Below the pieces are notes generated by a model that did no database searches, had not been told where the DNA came from, and saw only the letters and a list, made by a program, of their open reading frames with translations. Below are positions 1-11,100 of a stretch of DNA of 56,812 bases, in pieces. Origin of the DNA: Actinomycetales bacterium (GTDB taxonomy: Bacteria; Actinomycetota; Actinomycetes; Actinomycetales; Dermatophilaceae); the NCBI GenBank assembly GCA_012729695.1, contig JAAYCP010000238.1, forward strand, positions 1-56,812. The letters run 5' to 3'. The position numbers were made by a program, and so were the translations under genes. The first letter of the stretch is position 1. Every line of letters starts with the position of its first letter.

Positions 1-4
1 CCAC

Positions 5-841
5 ATGAGCGAGCCGAGCCGCGCCCCGAGCCTCCGTGAGGTGATCGAGGTCCTCGAGGCCGCATACCCGGTCTCCACCGCCCAGTCCTGGGACCAGGTG
101 GGGCTCGTCACCGGCGACCCGGAGCAGCCGGTGCACCGGATCCATCTCGCGATCGACCCCACCCTCGCAGTCATCGACGAGGCCAGGGACGCGGGCGCGG
201 ACCTGCTCGTCACGCACCACCCGCTCCTCATGCGCGGGGTGAACAGCGTGGCGGTCACCTCGGCGAAGGGCGCCTCGGTGACGAACCTCATCGTCGCCGA
301 CATCGCGCTGTACGTCGCCCACACCAACGCGGACGTCGCCGCCGAGGGAGTATGCGTCGCGCTGGCAGAGGCCTGCGGACTCACCGACCTCGAGCCGCTG
401 GCAGTCGTCGAGGACCAGTTGCTGGGGCGGGTGGGTCGGCTTCCCGCCGAGATCACGCTGGCGGAGTTCGCCCAGGCTCTGGCCGGCGCCCTTCCCAGCG
501 CACCCGTCGGGATCCGGGTCAGCGGCCCGCCCGAGGCGACCGTCGAGCGGGTGGCCGTGCTCGGAGGCTCGGGGGACGACCTCTTCGACGCGCTGCGCGC
601 GAGCGGTGCCGATGTCTACGTGACGGCCGACCTGCGCCACCATCCCGCGCTCGAGGCGAGGGAGGAGGCCCGGGGGAGCGCTCCATACCTTGTCGACGCC
701 GGCCACTGGGCGAGCGAAGCTGTCTGGCTGCCCCGGGTCGCTGCCCTGCTGAGGGAGGAGCTGGGGGATAGGGTCGAGGTCGAGGTGAGCGACATCGTCA
801 CCGACCCCTGGACCTTCGTCGTCGGCGGGCAGCGGGTCTGA
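5..841 (+). CDS. Nif3-like dinuclear metal center hexameric protein
   Basis: 278-aa ORF; HTNADVAAEGVCVALAEACGL and VTHHPLLMRG motifs typical of the NIF3/YbgI family. Confidence 0.9.
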   Translation: MSEPSRAPSLREVIEVLEAAYPVSTAQSWDQVGLVTGDPEQPVHRIHLAIDPTLAVIDEARDAGADLLVTHHPLLMRGVNSVAVTSAKGASVTNLIVADIALYVAHTNADVAAEGVCVALAEACGLTDLEPLAVVEDQLLGRVGRLPAEITLAEFAQALAGALPSAPVGIRVSGPPEATVERVAVLGGSGDDLFDALRASGADVYVTADLRHHPALEAREEARGSAPYLVDAGHWASEAVWLPRVAALLREELGDRVEVEVSDIVTDPWTFVVGGQRV

Positions 842-912
842 CCCGTCGCGCGCCCTCGCCTCGCCGATCGAGCACCACAAAGACAAGAGACCGAGAGAGA
901 GCGCAAGCACCC

Positions 913-1653
913 GTGAAGGCAGCACCCCACCAGCAGCAGCGGCTCCTCGACCTGCAGGCCATCGATACCCGTCTGGACCAGATCCAGCACGCGCGGACCC
1001 ACTTGCCCCAGCTGGCCGAGCTGGCCGACCTGAACCAGAAGGCCGAGGTCCTGCGCGCGGAGCACATCCGGGTCAAGACCGCCCATGACGACGTCCAGCG
1101 CGAGCTGCGCAAGTCCGAGGCCGACGTCCAGCAGGTCCGCGACCGGGCCGCCCGGGACGAGCAGCGGCTCGCCTCCGGCACGGGAACGGCGAAGGACCTG
1201 CAGGCCCTCCAGCGTGAGCTGGAGTCGCTGGCGCGCCGCCAGAACGAGCTGGAGGAGATCGAGCTCGAGGTGATGGAGCGGGCCGAGGCGATCGAGTCCG
1301 ACCTCGCCGAGCTGCAGGCCGGTCTGGACCGCCTCGACGCGCAGATCGCCGAGGTGGAGGCCGCGCGGGACGAGGCGCTGGCCCGACTCGACGAGGAGGC
1401 CGCGAAGCTCCTTGCGCCGCGGGCCTCGGTCGTCACCCAGGTCGGCGAGGAGCTCGTCGCCCTGTACGAGAAGATCCGCGCGAGCAGCGGTGGGCTCGGT
1501 GCCGCCCCCCTCCGCCAGCGCCGGTGCCACGGTTGTCAGCTCGAGCTCAACGCCGTCGATCTCAACCACATCAAGGCGGCTGCCGAGGACGAGGTGATCC
1601 GCTGCGAGGAGTGCCGCCGCATCCTGGTGCGCACCCCCGAGTCCGGACTCTGA
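913..1653 (+). CDS. C4-type zinc ribbon / coiled-coil protein
   Basis: long coiled coil followed by CHGCQLEL...RCEECRRILV zinc ribbon; next to Nif3 and RNase H as in many actinobacteria. Confidence 0.9.
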   Translation: MKAAPHQQQRLLDLQAIDTRLDQIQHARTHLPQLAELADLNQKAEVLRAEHIRVKTAHDDVQRELRKSEADVQQVRDRAARDEQRLASGTGTAKDLQALQRELESLARRQNELEEIELEVMERAEAIESDLAELQAGLDRLDAQIAEVEAARDEALARLDEEAAKLLAPRASVVTQVGEELVALYEKIRASSGGLGAAPLRQRRCHGCQLELNAVDLNHIKAAAEDEVIRCEECRRILVRTPESGL

Positions 1654-1660
1654 CCTGCCG

Positions 1661-2902
1661 ATGGGTCGTTCGCTCATCGTCTATGCCGACGGCGGCTCCC
1701 GGGGGAACCCGGGCGTCGCGGGGTACGGCGCCGTCGTGCTCGACGGGCGCTCCGGTGCGCTGCTCGCCGAGCGTGCGGAGCCCTTGGGCATCGCGTCCAA
1801 CAACGTCGCGGAGTACTCCGGAGTGATCGCCGGCCTGCGCGCAGCCGCGGAGATCGACCCCGCGGCCTACATCGTGGCGCGGCTGGACTCCAAGCTCGTC
1901 GTCGAGCAGCTCTCCGGGCGCTGGAAGATCAAGCACCCGGACATGCGCCGGTTGGCGCTCGTGGCCCGCGACGTGGCCCAGGAGATCTCGGCCGCTGGTG
2001 GGTCGGTGACCTACGAGTGGGTGCCGCGCGAGGAGAACACCCTCGCCGACCGACTATCCAACGTCGCCATGGACGGGGAGACCATCACCGTCGACCACTG
2101 GCGGGCCAACGCAGAGGCCGACGCCGTACCAGAACGTGACAATAGGAACGTTCTGGTACACCCGCCTGAGGGCTCTGATCCCCGGGAGTCACGGGATGGT
2201 CCAGGGGGTGAGGACGCCGAGGCAACCCCTGAGGTGCAGGAGGTCACCGTCGCCCAGGCGATGGGCACGGGAGTCGGGACGCGACCGGGTCGCGGCGCGG
2301 TCACCCGGCTGGTCCTCGTCCGGCACGGGGTGACGGCCTTCACCGAGGCGGGGCGCCTCGATGGCCGGGGTGGGTACGACCCGCCGCTGTCGGAGCGCGG
2401 TCGGGCCCAGGCGGAGCAGGCCGCCCGCTCGGTCGCCGGACTCCTCAATGGGGCGCCGGCCCGGCTCATCACCTCCTCCCTGGCCCGGGCGGTCCAGACC
2501 GGCGCCGTCATCGCCGAGGCGCTCGGCGTCGAGCCCGAGGTCGACGCCGACTTCGACGAGCAGAACTTCGGTGACTGGGACGGCGCGGCCATCTCAGACC
2601 TCATCGAGACCGCGCCGGACGATCTGCTCCGGTTCCGGCACGACCCGGAGTATGCGCGGCCGGGCGGCGAGACCCACCTGCAGATCCAGGAGCGGGTGAG
2701 CGCCGCATACGAACGGGTCATCGCGGCCGGCGGGACCACCGTCGTCGTCTGCCACCGCAAGCCGATCATGTGCGTCATGGCGCACATCCTCGGCCTCACG
2801 CCGGAGGCGTCCTGGCGGCTCGCCGCCGCACCCGGCTCGCTGCACGCGATCGAGGTGTGGCAGGACGGCACGACGTCCATCGCGTTCACGAACCGGACCT
2901 GA
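1661..2902 (+). CDS. bifunctional RNase HI / histidine (acid) phosphatase
   Basis: N-terminal RNase HI (IVYADGGSRGNPGVAGYG), C-terminal phosphoglycerate-mutase-like domain (LVLVRHGVTAFTEAGRLDG); Rv2228c-like architecture. Confidence 0.92.
   Translation: MGRSLIVYADGGSRGNPGVAGYGAVVLDGRSGALLAERAEPLGIASNNVAEYSGVIAGLRAAAEIDPAAYIVARLDSKLVVEQLSGRWKIKHPDMRRLALVARDVAQEISAAGGSVTYEWVPREENTLADRLSNVAMDGETITVDHWRANAEADAVPERDNRNVLVHPPEGSDPRESRDGPGGEDAEATPEVQEVTVAQAMGTGVGTRPGRGAVTRLVLVRHGVTAFTEAGRLDGRGGYDPPLSERGRAQAEQAARSVAGLLNGAPARLITSSLARAVQTGAVIAEALGVEPEVDADFDEQNFGDWDGAAISDLIETAPDDLLRFRHDPEYARPGGETHLQIQERVSAAYERVIAAGGTTVVVCHRKPIMCVMAHILGLTPEASWRLAAAPGSLHAIEVWQDGTTSIAFTNRT
2126..2159. repeat. perfect 12-bp inverted repeat with 10-nt spacer inside the linker of the RNase H/phosphatase ORF
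   Basis: GTACCAGAACGT-gacaatagga-ACGTTCTGGTAC read directly. Confidence 0.85.
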
Positions 2903-2938
2903 CCGACGCGCCTGACCCGCCACTCCTACCCTGTTGGG

Positions 2939-4123
2939 GTGGACATAACACAGGGTGATGCCTTCCGTCCCGACACCCTCGCCGTGCGGGCCGGGCTCAT
3001 GCGCAGCGGGTTCGACGAGACCGCCGAGGCGGTCTACCTCACCTCCGGCTTCGTCTACTCCTCGGCCGAGGAGGCCGAGGCGGCGTTCAAGGACGAGATC
3101 GAGAAGTTCATCTACTCGCGCTACGGCAATCCCACGGTCGCGATGTTCGAGGAGCGGATGCGGACGATCGAGGGGGCGGAGGCGGCCTTTGCCACGGCGT
3201 CCGGGATGGCCGCCGTCTTCGTCGCTCTCGCGGCGCTGTGCGGTGCCGGTTCGCGACTCGTCGCCTCTCGTGCCTTGTTCGGGTCCTGCTTCGTCATCGT
3301 GGACGAGATCCTGCCCCGCTGGGGGGTCGAGACCGTCCTCGTCGACGGCCCCGACCTGGCCCAGTGGGAGGCGGCTCTGAACCGCGAGACGACCGCTGTC
3401 TTCTTCGAGACGCCGAGCAACCCGATGCAGGAGCTCGTCGACATCGCCGAGGTGTCCCGGCTGGCGCACGCCGTCGGTGCGAAGGTCGTCGTCGACAACG
3501 TCTTCGGGACGCCGGTGTTCTCCAAGCCGCTCGACCACGGCGCCGACATCGTCGTCTACTCCACGACCAAGCACATCGACGGCGGAGGACGCGTACTCGG
3601 TGGTGTCGTCCTGGGGCTGAAGCACTTCATCGAGGGTCCGGTGAAGAACCTCATGAGGCACACCGGTCCGTCGATGTCACCGTTCAACGCGTGGGTCAAC
3701 CTCAAGGGTCTGGAGACACTCCGCCTGCGGGTGGAGCAGCAGGCGCGGTCGGCGCTCGCGCTGGCCGAGTACCTCGAGTCCCACCCTCGGGTCACCGATG
3801 TCCGCTACCCCTGGCTGCCGTCGCACCCGCAGTATGCGCTGGCCCAGCGACAGATGCTCGGCGGCGGCACGGTGGTCACCTTCACCATCGACGGCGGGAA
3901 GGCCGAGGCCTTCAAGGTGATGAATGCCCTTCGCATCGTTGACATCTCGAACAACCTGGGGGATGCCAAGTCGCTGACGACGCACCCAGCCACCACCACG
4001 CACCGGCGGCTCACCCCGGAGGCGCGGGTAGCCGCGGGGATCACGGACGGCACCGTGCGGATCTCTGTGGGGCTCGAGGACACCGAGGACCTGCTCGCAG
4101 ACTTCGAGCAGGCGCTGCGCTAG
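2939..4123 (+). CDS. metZ: O-succinylhomoserine sulfhydrylase
   Basis: Cys/Met metabolism PLP family; VVYSTTKHIDGGGRVLGG lysine motif; GTG start. Confidence 0.9.
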   Translation: MDITQGDAFRPDTLAVRAGLMRSGFDETAEAVYLTSGFVYSSAEEAEAAFKDEIEKFIYSRYGNPTVAMFEERMRTIEGAEAAFATASGMAAVFVALAALCGAGSRLVASRALFGSCFVIVDEILPRWGVETVLVDGPDLAQWEAALNRETTAVFFETPSNPMQELVDIAEVSRLAHAVGAKVVVDNVFGTPVFSKPLDHGADIVVYSTTKHIDGGGRVLGGVVLGLKHFIEGPVKNLMRHTGPSMSPFNAWVNLKGLETLRLRVEQQARSALALAEYLESHPRVTDVRYPWLPSHPQYALAQRQMLGGGTVVTFTIDGGKAEAFKVMNALRIVDISNNLGDAKSLTTHPATTTHRRLTPEARVAAGITDGTVRISVGLEDTEDLLADFEQALR

Positions 4124-4641
4124 GACGTCGGCAGCTCGCCTGTTCCATTGTTCAGGTGTGACCCGGCGACGAGAGTCGTCGGCTCATGGGTGACAGGGAA
4201 GCTCACCGACGCGGCGATGAAGCACGCCTGGCTGGCCTCGTGGTGCAGCCTGGGCATCAGGTCGACCTGAGAGGGGTCGGTGATGGTGACGACCGGCCGC
4301 AGGACGACGCCGGTGAAGCGTCCGCCGATGCCTTCCTGAACCATCGTTCCGGTGGGGGAGTCCTCGTAGGCGACGACGGTGACGCCGTGCATGACGGCGA
4401 CATGGAGGAACGAGAGCAGGTGGCACTCGGAGAGGGCGGCGACGAGGAGCTGCTCAGGATTCCACCGGGTCCGGTCGCCGCGGAAGGTCGGGTCGGAGCT
4501 CAGCTCGAGCGCCGGAGGTCCGCCCTCCGTGTCCGCCCTGGCCACGACATCACGGTCGTAGTCGCGGTACCCGCTCGTGCCGGTGCCGCGGTTCCCCGTC
4601 CAGGTGAGGCTCAGGGCATACGTATGCGTCGTGCCGGCCAT
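4120..4641 (-). CDS. OsmC family protein
   Basis: WNPEQLLVAALSECHLLSFLHVA...HHEASQACFIAASV with conserved OsmC cysteines. Confidence 0.88.
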   Translation of the reverse strand: MAGTTHTYALSLTWTGNRGTGTSGYRDYDRDVVARADTEGGPPALELSSDPTFRGDRTRWNPEQLLVAALSECHLLSFLHVAVMHGVTVVAYEDSPTGTMVQEGIGGRFTGVVLRPVVTITDPSQVDLMPRLHHEASQACFIAASVSFPVTHEPTTLVAGSHLNNGTGELPTS

Positions 4642-4738
4642 GCGAGAACTGTGCCATGGGTGCCGGCCGGGCTCGAGTCGTATTGTCGCTGGCGCCTTGT
4701 CGCGCGCGGACCCGCTGGGCTCGCCGCGCAGCGTCTGG

Positions 4739-5485
4739 TCAAGGCGGGGTGACAGCCAGTGTCCAGGCCCTGCCCTGACCGGCCGGGGGAGTGAGTCGCA
4801 CCTCGAAGCGCTCGCCGACCACGTCCGCCAGCGCGGGCACCGTGCGTGGATCAGCGCCCACCTCGACCAGGTGGCGGGTCACCAGACCTCGCGTGTGCTT
4901 GGCCATGTGCGAGGCCCCAGGGACCGCGATCGCGACCCACCGCTCAGCCCGCTCCGGCCCGGGCTTCCAGGCTGCCGCATACGCAGCGCTGCGGCAGTCG
5001 ACGATGCAACCCTTCCCGGCTGCCTGCGGAAGGACCTGATCCAGGTGGGACCGCCAGGCCCGCCCGAGTGATCCGACGCCCGGCAGGTCGACGCCCATCG
5101 ACAGCCGGTAGGGCGCGACCTCGTCGCTGAGCCGCAGCGCCCCATAGAGGGCCGAGACCACGACGATCCACCGCGTCGCCCGACGCTTCGCAGCCGGCTC
5201 GAGCGAGGCGATGTCCAGCGCGTCGTAGAGGACACCGGTGTACACCTCGCGCGCCGGGGTGGCAGGAGCGGCCTCGAGGTCGAGGTTGCGGGCGATCTCG
5301 TCGAGGAGGTTGGGGCTGACTCCGAGCAGCCTTGGCGCGTCGGGCGATTGGCTCACCTGCGCAAGAGCCGCAGCGACCGTGCGGCGCTGCTCGGTGAGCT
5401 CCGGGAAGGACCAGGAGTTGGGGTCTGCGGGCCGTCCCCGACGCCGACCGGTCTTGGACTCCGACGGGGGCAGCAGGATCAGCAC
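4739..5485 (-). CDS. yaaA: YaaA/DUF328 family peroxide stress protein
   Basis: VLILLPPSESKTG N-terminus; start moved from the ORF-track ATG at 5599 to GTG 5485, which lies 7 nt after a TATGGT -10. Confidence 0.8.
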   Translation of the reverse strand: MLILLPPSESKTGRRRGRPADPNSWSFPELTEQRRTVAAALAQVSQSPDAPRLLGVSPNLLDEIARNLDLEAAPATPAREVYTGVLYDALDIASLEPAAKRRATRWIVVVSALYGALRLSDEVAPYRLSMGVDLPGVGSLGRAWRSHLDQVLPQAAGKGCIVDCRSAAYAAAWKPGPERAERWVAIAVPGASHMAKHTRGLVTRHLVEVGADPRTVPALADVVGERFEVRLTPPAGQGRAWTLAVTPP

Positions 5486-5553
5486 GCGCAACACCATAGG
5501 TGGCAGGGCACGTGATCGGATCATGGGGTCGGCGCAGTGGCTAGCGTGGGAGT

Positions 5554-6051
5554 ATGCCCACCACCCTGCTCGTCGTGCACCACAGTCCCAGCGGGTCACT
5601 CCAACGACTCACCGACGCGGTGATCGCCGGGGCTCGTGATGACGCGATCGAGGGGGTCGACGTGGTCGTCCGGGAGGCACTGAGCCCCGATGCGGAGGAG
5701 CTGCGCCGGGCCGACGCCGTCGTCCTCATCACGCCGGCGAACTTCGGGTACATGAGCGGTGCGCTGAAGCACTACCTCGACACCGTGTTCCTCCAGGTGG
5801 GGGGAGCGCTCGGTGACGACGGCAGCGCGGCCTCCGGGGGCGCGCCCGGCAAGGGGCTGCCGTTCGGGCTGCTCGTCCACGGGCGGTACGACACGACCGG
5901 TGCGGAGCGGTCGGTGCTCTCCATCGTCCAGGCTCTGGGCTGGCGGCAGTCGGCCGACGTCCTCTCCATCCTGGGAGATGTGGAGCAGGAGCACCTCGAC
6001 GCCGCCTACGAGCTCGGGGCAACGCTTGCGGTCCTGACCCTGGAGGACTGA
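5554..6051 (+). CDS. flavodoxin / NADPH-dependent FMN reductase family protein
   Basis: TTLLVVHHSPSGSLQRLTDAV flavin-binding loop; TPANFGYMSGALKHYLDTV. Confidence 0.82.
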   Translation: MPTTLLVVHHSPSGSLQRLTDAVIAGARDDAIEGVDVVVREALSPDAEELRRADAVVLITPANFGYMSGALKHYLDTVFLQVGGALGDDGSAASGGAPGKGLPFGLLVHGRYDTTGAERSVLSIVQALGWRQSADVLSILGDVEQEHLDAAYELGATLAVLTLED

Positions 6052-6108
6052 TCCGCCGCACGGCCCGGTGGCGCTGCGTCAACGCTGTGCGCCGGTAGGT
6101 TCTCCGGT

Positions 6109-7602
6109 ATGCCCAAGCGTCACATCTCAGCCGGGACACGCGCCGACGAGCCCCTCGATGTCAACGACACTCTCCGGCAGCGGTTCGCCCGGATCCGGGA
6201 GGAGCACGAGGTCCCGGGTGCCTTCCCAGAGGAGGTCGTGACCGAGGCACGGGCGGTCAGCGAGTCGGGAGCGATCGGGCTGCCCACGCGGGATGAGACA
6301 TCGATCCCCTTCATCACCATCGACCCACCCGGGGCGATGGACCTGGACCAGGCGCTGCACATCGAGGAAGAGGCCACGGAGCACGGGGTCGGCTTCCGGG
6401 TGAGGTATGCGATCACCGACCTCCCCGCATACGTCCAGCCGAGCGGAGCGATCGACGCCGAGGCCCGCCTGCGGGGGCAGACCATCTATGCGCCGGACCT
6501 GCGCGTACCGTTGCACCCCCCGGAGCTGAGTGAGGGCGCCGCCAGTCTCCTTCCGGGACAAGCCTGCCCAGCATTCGTGTGGGACATGCGCCTGCGCCCC
6601 AATGGCCAGGTCGCCGACGCCACGGTCTACCGGGCCATGGTCCGCTCGGCGGGGCGCACCGACTACCAGACCGTCCAGGACCAGGTCGACAGCGGCACCG
6701 CCGAGGGGACAGTCGCACTGCTGGCGAAGGTCGGCCCTCTGCGGATCGCCCGCGAGCTCGCCCGCGGGGGAGCGAGCCTCCCGATGCCCGAGCAGGTCGT
6801 CATCAAGGACTACGGCGGGTCCTACACCCTCCAGTTCCGTCCGCCGCTGTCCAGCGAGGACTGGAACGCGCAGATCTCCCTGCTCACCGGCATGGTCGCG
6901 GCGGACATCATGCTCAAGCACAAGGTCGGCATCCTGCGGACGCTGCCCAAGCCGAACAAGGAGTCGCTCGCACGTTTCCGGCGCAGCGCCAAGGCTGCGG
7001 GAGTCCGGTGGCGTCCGAAGCAGAGCTACGGCACGTTCCTCCGGACCCTGGACCGGACCAATCCCAGGCACCTCGCCCTCATCTTCGAGGCGACGACGCT
7101 CTTCCGGGGGTCGGGTTACACGGTGATGCTCGGGGAGGTGCCGGAGCAGACCATCCATGCCGCAGTCGCCAGACCGTATGCGCACGTCACCGCTCCCTTG
7201 CGCCGACTCGTCGACCGGTTCGCGCTGACCCTCTGCGCCGCCCTCGAGGCGGGAGAGGAGGTACCTCAATGGGTGACTGAGGCGCTGCCGACTCTGCCGG
7301 GCATCATGGCCTCGTCGACCCAGCGCTCCAACGGTGTCGAGCGGGACAGCGCCGACGCGGTCGAGGCAGCGGTCCTGCGCGACCGGCTCGGTGAGCTCTT
7401 CGAGGTGGCAGTGGTCGACCGCATGAAGCGCAAGAGCGGCTCGGAACTCATCGTCAAGCTCATCGATCCCGCCGTCATCACCAAGGCAGACGGCAGCGCC
7501 CGACTCGGTGCAATGGTCGCCGCCCAGCTCACTCAGGCCGTCGTGGAGACCAGCACGGTGCGGTTCGCCGTCGCGTCAGGCCAGGAGCTGGTCGCCGGCT
7601 GA
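6109..7602 (+). CDS. RNB domain-containing ribonuclease
   Basis: TIDPPGAMDLDQALHIE and AVARPYAHVTAPLRRLVDRF RNB catalytic motifs. Confidence 0.92.
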   Translation: MPKRHISAGTRADEPLDVNDTLRQRFARIREEHEVPGAFPEEVVTEARAVSESGAIGLPTRDETSIPFITIDPPGAMDLDQALHIEEEATEHGVGFRVRYAITDLPAYVQPSGAIDAEARLRGQTIYAPDLRVPLHPPELSEGAASLLPGQACPAFVWDMRLRPNGQVADATVYRAMVRSAGRTDYQTVQDQVDSGTAEGTVALLAKVGPLRIARELARGGASLPMPEQVVIKDYGGSYTLQFRPPLSSEDWNAQISLLTGMVAADIMLKHKVGILRTLPKPNKESLARFRRSAKAAGVRWRPKQSYGTFLRTLDRTNPRHLALIFEATTLFRGSGYTVMLGEVPEQTIHAAVARPYAHVTAPLRRLVDRFALTLCAALEAGEEVPQWVTEALPTLPGIMASSTQRSNGVERDSADAVEAAVLRDRLGELFEVAVVDRMKRKSGSELIVKLIDPAVITKADGSARLGAMVAAQLTQAVVETSTVRFAVASGQELVAG

Positions 7603-7642
7603 CCACGCTGCTCGGAGAGCCCCGGCAGGTACCATGGACGGT

Positions 7643-8010
7643 GGATGAGTCGGCCAGACGGTCGCGTCAGGGTGCGGGTCCTCGGACCCGGATCCTGCCG
7701 AGGAAAGTCCGGGCTCCACAGGGCACGGTGGTGGCTAACGGCCACCCGGGGTGACCCGCGGGACAGTGCCACAGAGAGTAGACAGCCTCAGGTTCGCCTG
7801 GGGTGATGGTGAAAGGGTGGTGTAAGAGACCACCAGCAGTCCTGGTGACAGGACTGGCTAGGTAAACCCCACCGGGAGCAAGCCCGAGCAGTGTGTGTTT
7901 GACGGCGGCCCGCCGGAGCACACGGGTAGGGCGCTGGAGGCGACCAGCAATGGTCGTCCGAGATGGATGACCGTCCACGACAGAACCCGGCTTACCGGCC
8001 GACTCATCCG
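7643..8010 (+). ncRNA. rnpB: RNase P RNA (bacterial class A)
   Basis: GAGGAAAGTCCGGGCTCC (P4 5' half, about 7699) and ACAGAACCCGGCTTA (P4 3' half, about 7980); terminal helix GGATGAGTCGGCC (7643) pairs with GGCCGACTCATCC (ending 8009). Confidence 0.97.
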
Positions 8011-8179
8011 CCGTCCACTGCCGGTCGACCCCAACCGCCGGACCTCGGCTTCTGGGTCGACTCCACTTCTGGGCGACTCCATGAGAAATGCGTGCCACCA
8101 AGACTGGCACCGCCGTGTGCACCGTGAAGTCTGTTGCGTGACGGATCCTGAGGTGTACGTTCGACGGTGGACCCTCTCA

Positions 8180-11100
8180 ATGGCAGGACCAATGGAATGC
8201 TCGCTGTGCACGTCGGTCAATCCGCCTGACGCCAAGTTCTGCGTCGGGTGTGGTGAGCCGCTGCAACCGACCTGTCCGGTGTGTGGCCACAACGTGCCGC
8301 CGGACGCGCGCTTCTGTCCCAACTGCGGTCACCGTCTGCTTGCCGCACCTGAGGTGGACGAGGCGCCCTCGGACCTGACCCGCTACCTTCCGGCGACACT
8401 CCTCGCCAAGATCGAGGCGGCCCGCAGCGGACGCGCGATGGCGGGGGAGCGGCGCCTGGTGACGGCCCTCTTCGCCGACGTCACCGGGTCGACGTCCGCG
8501 GCCGAGCAGCTCGACCCGGAGGACTGGGTGGAGGTGATCAACGGCGCCTTCGAGCGGATGATCCGCCCGGTCTACCGGTACGAGGGAACCCTGGCCACCC
8601 TCCAGGGAGACGGGGTACTCGCCTTCTTCGGGGCCCCGATCGCTCATGAGGACGATCCGGAACGGGCGGTTCTCGCGGCTCTCGAGATGATCGATGCCAT
8701 AGCTCCGTACTCACTGCGCATCGAGAAGAAGTGGGGCTTCCCCATCCGGATCCGGGTGGGTGTGAACACCGGGCTGGTGGTCGTCGGCGACGTCGGCTCG
8801 GACCTGCGGCTCACCTACACGGCCATCGGCGATGCCATCAACGTCGCGGCACGGATGGAGCAGACGGCGGCGCCCAACACGGTCCAGGTCAGCGAGGACA
8901 CCTACCGGCTCATCGCGCCGCTCTTCGAGTTCGAGGACCTGGGCCAGACGACGGTGAAGGGGAAGTCGGCACCGATCCAGACCTACCGCCCGCTGCGCTG
9001 TCAGGTCCGACCCGGGCCGACGCGGGGTCGTGGATTCTCTTCGCCGCTCGTCGGCCGAGAGGCGGAGACCCAGGTGTTGCGCGACCTCACCGATCGTCTC
9101 TCGGAGGGGCGTGGCGGCATCTGCGCGGTCATCGGTGAGGCGGGTCTGGGGAAGTCGCGGCTCATCGCAGAGTTCTCCGAGGAGCTCGAAGCCGAGGGCC
9201 GACGGGGCCCCTGGTGGTCATCGAAGCCCGTGTACGTGGAGGGTCCGGGACCAACCACGATGGGGTGGGCCGTCGGCAGGTCGTTCTCGTACAACAGCTC
9301 GGTTCCCTACGGGGTGGTCGTCGACCTCCTCAGCACGTGTCTCGAGCTGCATCCGGAGGACACCGCGCACGTGCGACGCTCGAAGCTGACCGACACGGTC
9401 GAGACCCTGTTGGGAGAGGACGCGGAGACCCACCTTCCCTATCTCGCACAGCTCCTCGGCATCGACCTCGACACCGAGGAATCCAGGGCCGCCTCGCACA
9501 TGGCGGCGCCCATGCTCCAGCGGCGCACGTTCTCGGCAGTGACGGCACTCATTGAGGCTGCCGCCCTCCGCCGCCCGCTCGTCGTCGTCATCGAGGATCT
9601 CCACTGGTGTGATGCGATCAGCCTCGCGTTGCTCGAGGAGCTGATGGCTGTGACGGAGCGGGCTATGCTCATGCTCCTCGTCACGATGCGTCCGGACCGC
9701 GACCGGCCGTCCTGGCAGTTCCACGAGACCGCCGCTCGAGAGTATGTCCACCGTTATACGCCGGTCTTCATCGAGCCGCTGGAGGCGGCCGCCTCGGCGC
9801 AGATGCTGTCGCAGATGCTCGGTGGTGACTTCGAGCCGGACCTCGCCGACGCACTCATCACCCGGGCGGAGGGCAACCCCTTCTATCTCGAGGAGCTGCT
9901 GGGTTCCCTCCTCGACGCTGGGTCGCTCGTCGAAGAGGACGGTTGCTGGCGGATCACCGATGCGGGGGCCCGGATCGGCCTCTCGCCGACCGTCGCGGGG
10001 CTGCTCATCTCCCGCCTCGACAGTCTCGACGAGGGAGGTAAGACCGTCGCCCAGATCGCATCCGTCATCGGGCGTGAGTTCCGACTGTCGGAGGTGCAGT
10101 ACCTGCTGGATCCCGCGATCGACCTCGAGGTGGCCCTGGCCGATCTGGAGCGCCGGAACCTGCTGGAGGAGCGGGCCAGGCTGCCGGAGCGAAGGTATGC
10201 CTTCAGGCACGTCCTCCTCCAGGAGAGCGCCTACCAGTCGATGCTGAAGCGGGACCGCCGCAACCTGCACGCACGGATAGCGGATCACCTCATCGCAGAG
10301 GGCTCCGACGACGTCTCGAGCATTGCGCGCCACCTGACCGAGGCGGAGGAGCTCGCGCGCGCCATGCCGTACCTCGTCGAGGCCGGCGACCGGGCCGCCC
10401 GGGCGATGTCGCTCGCCGATGCGATCCGCTTCTACACGCAGGCGCTCGACGCCGCGGTTGAGGGAACCGACCCTGAGCTGATCCGGCGGGCGCACGAGGG
10501 GCTGGGCAACGCATACACGCTCATCCCGGACCTCACGAGGGCGGCGTCGAGCTACCAGGAGCTGTTGGAGTTCGGCAAGGAGCGATCGGAACCGACCGTC
10601 CAGGTCACGGCCCTGAACCGACTCGGCTTCACCGCGGCTGCGCTGGGGGGTGACTACGAGCTGGCCACCGACTACCTCGAGCGGGCTCGCAAGCTCGCCG
10701 AAGCGCATAACGACGATCTCGGTCTGGCCGAGTACCACATGAACAGCTGCATGATCGCGACCGGGCAGGGGGACATGGATCGAGCGGCCGCTCACGACGC
10801 CGAGGCCTCGGCGAGCGGAGCGGCCGCGGGATCGATGCGGTTCCGGATGCAGGGGTTGATCCAGCGCGCCATCTCGCTCGCGAGCGCCGGTCGCTACGTC
10901 GAGGGGGAGCTCGCTCTTGCCGAGGCTACCCGGGCGGCCGAGGAGTCCGGGAACGAGGTGTTCCAGGCGGCTGTGAGGGCGGTCGCCTCGCCCGTCTACC
11001 TCCTGAGGCAGGGTCGGACCGCGGAGGCCTATGAGGGGGCACGCTCCGGATTCGCGGCCATGAAGAAGCAGGGGTCGTCGTGGGTGGCGGATGCGGCCAT

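Noticed and set aside
4120-4123. Overlapping stop codons of convergent metZ and OsmC genes
   Set aside because: Simple compact convergent arrangement, no further signal.
8047-8082. Short direct repeat CTTCTGGG(T)CGACTCCA x2 downstream of rnpB
   Set aside because: Only two 17-bp copies; may be chance or part of the rnpB 3' region.
7895-8179. N-terminal extension of the cyclase ORF
   Set aside because: Overlaps RNase P RNA and shows no protein-like conservation; start at 8180/8192 preferred.
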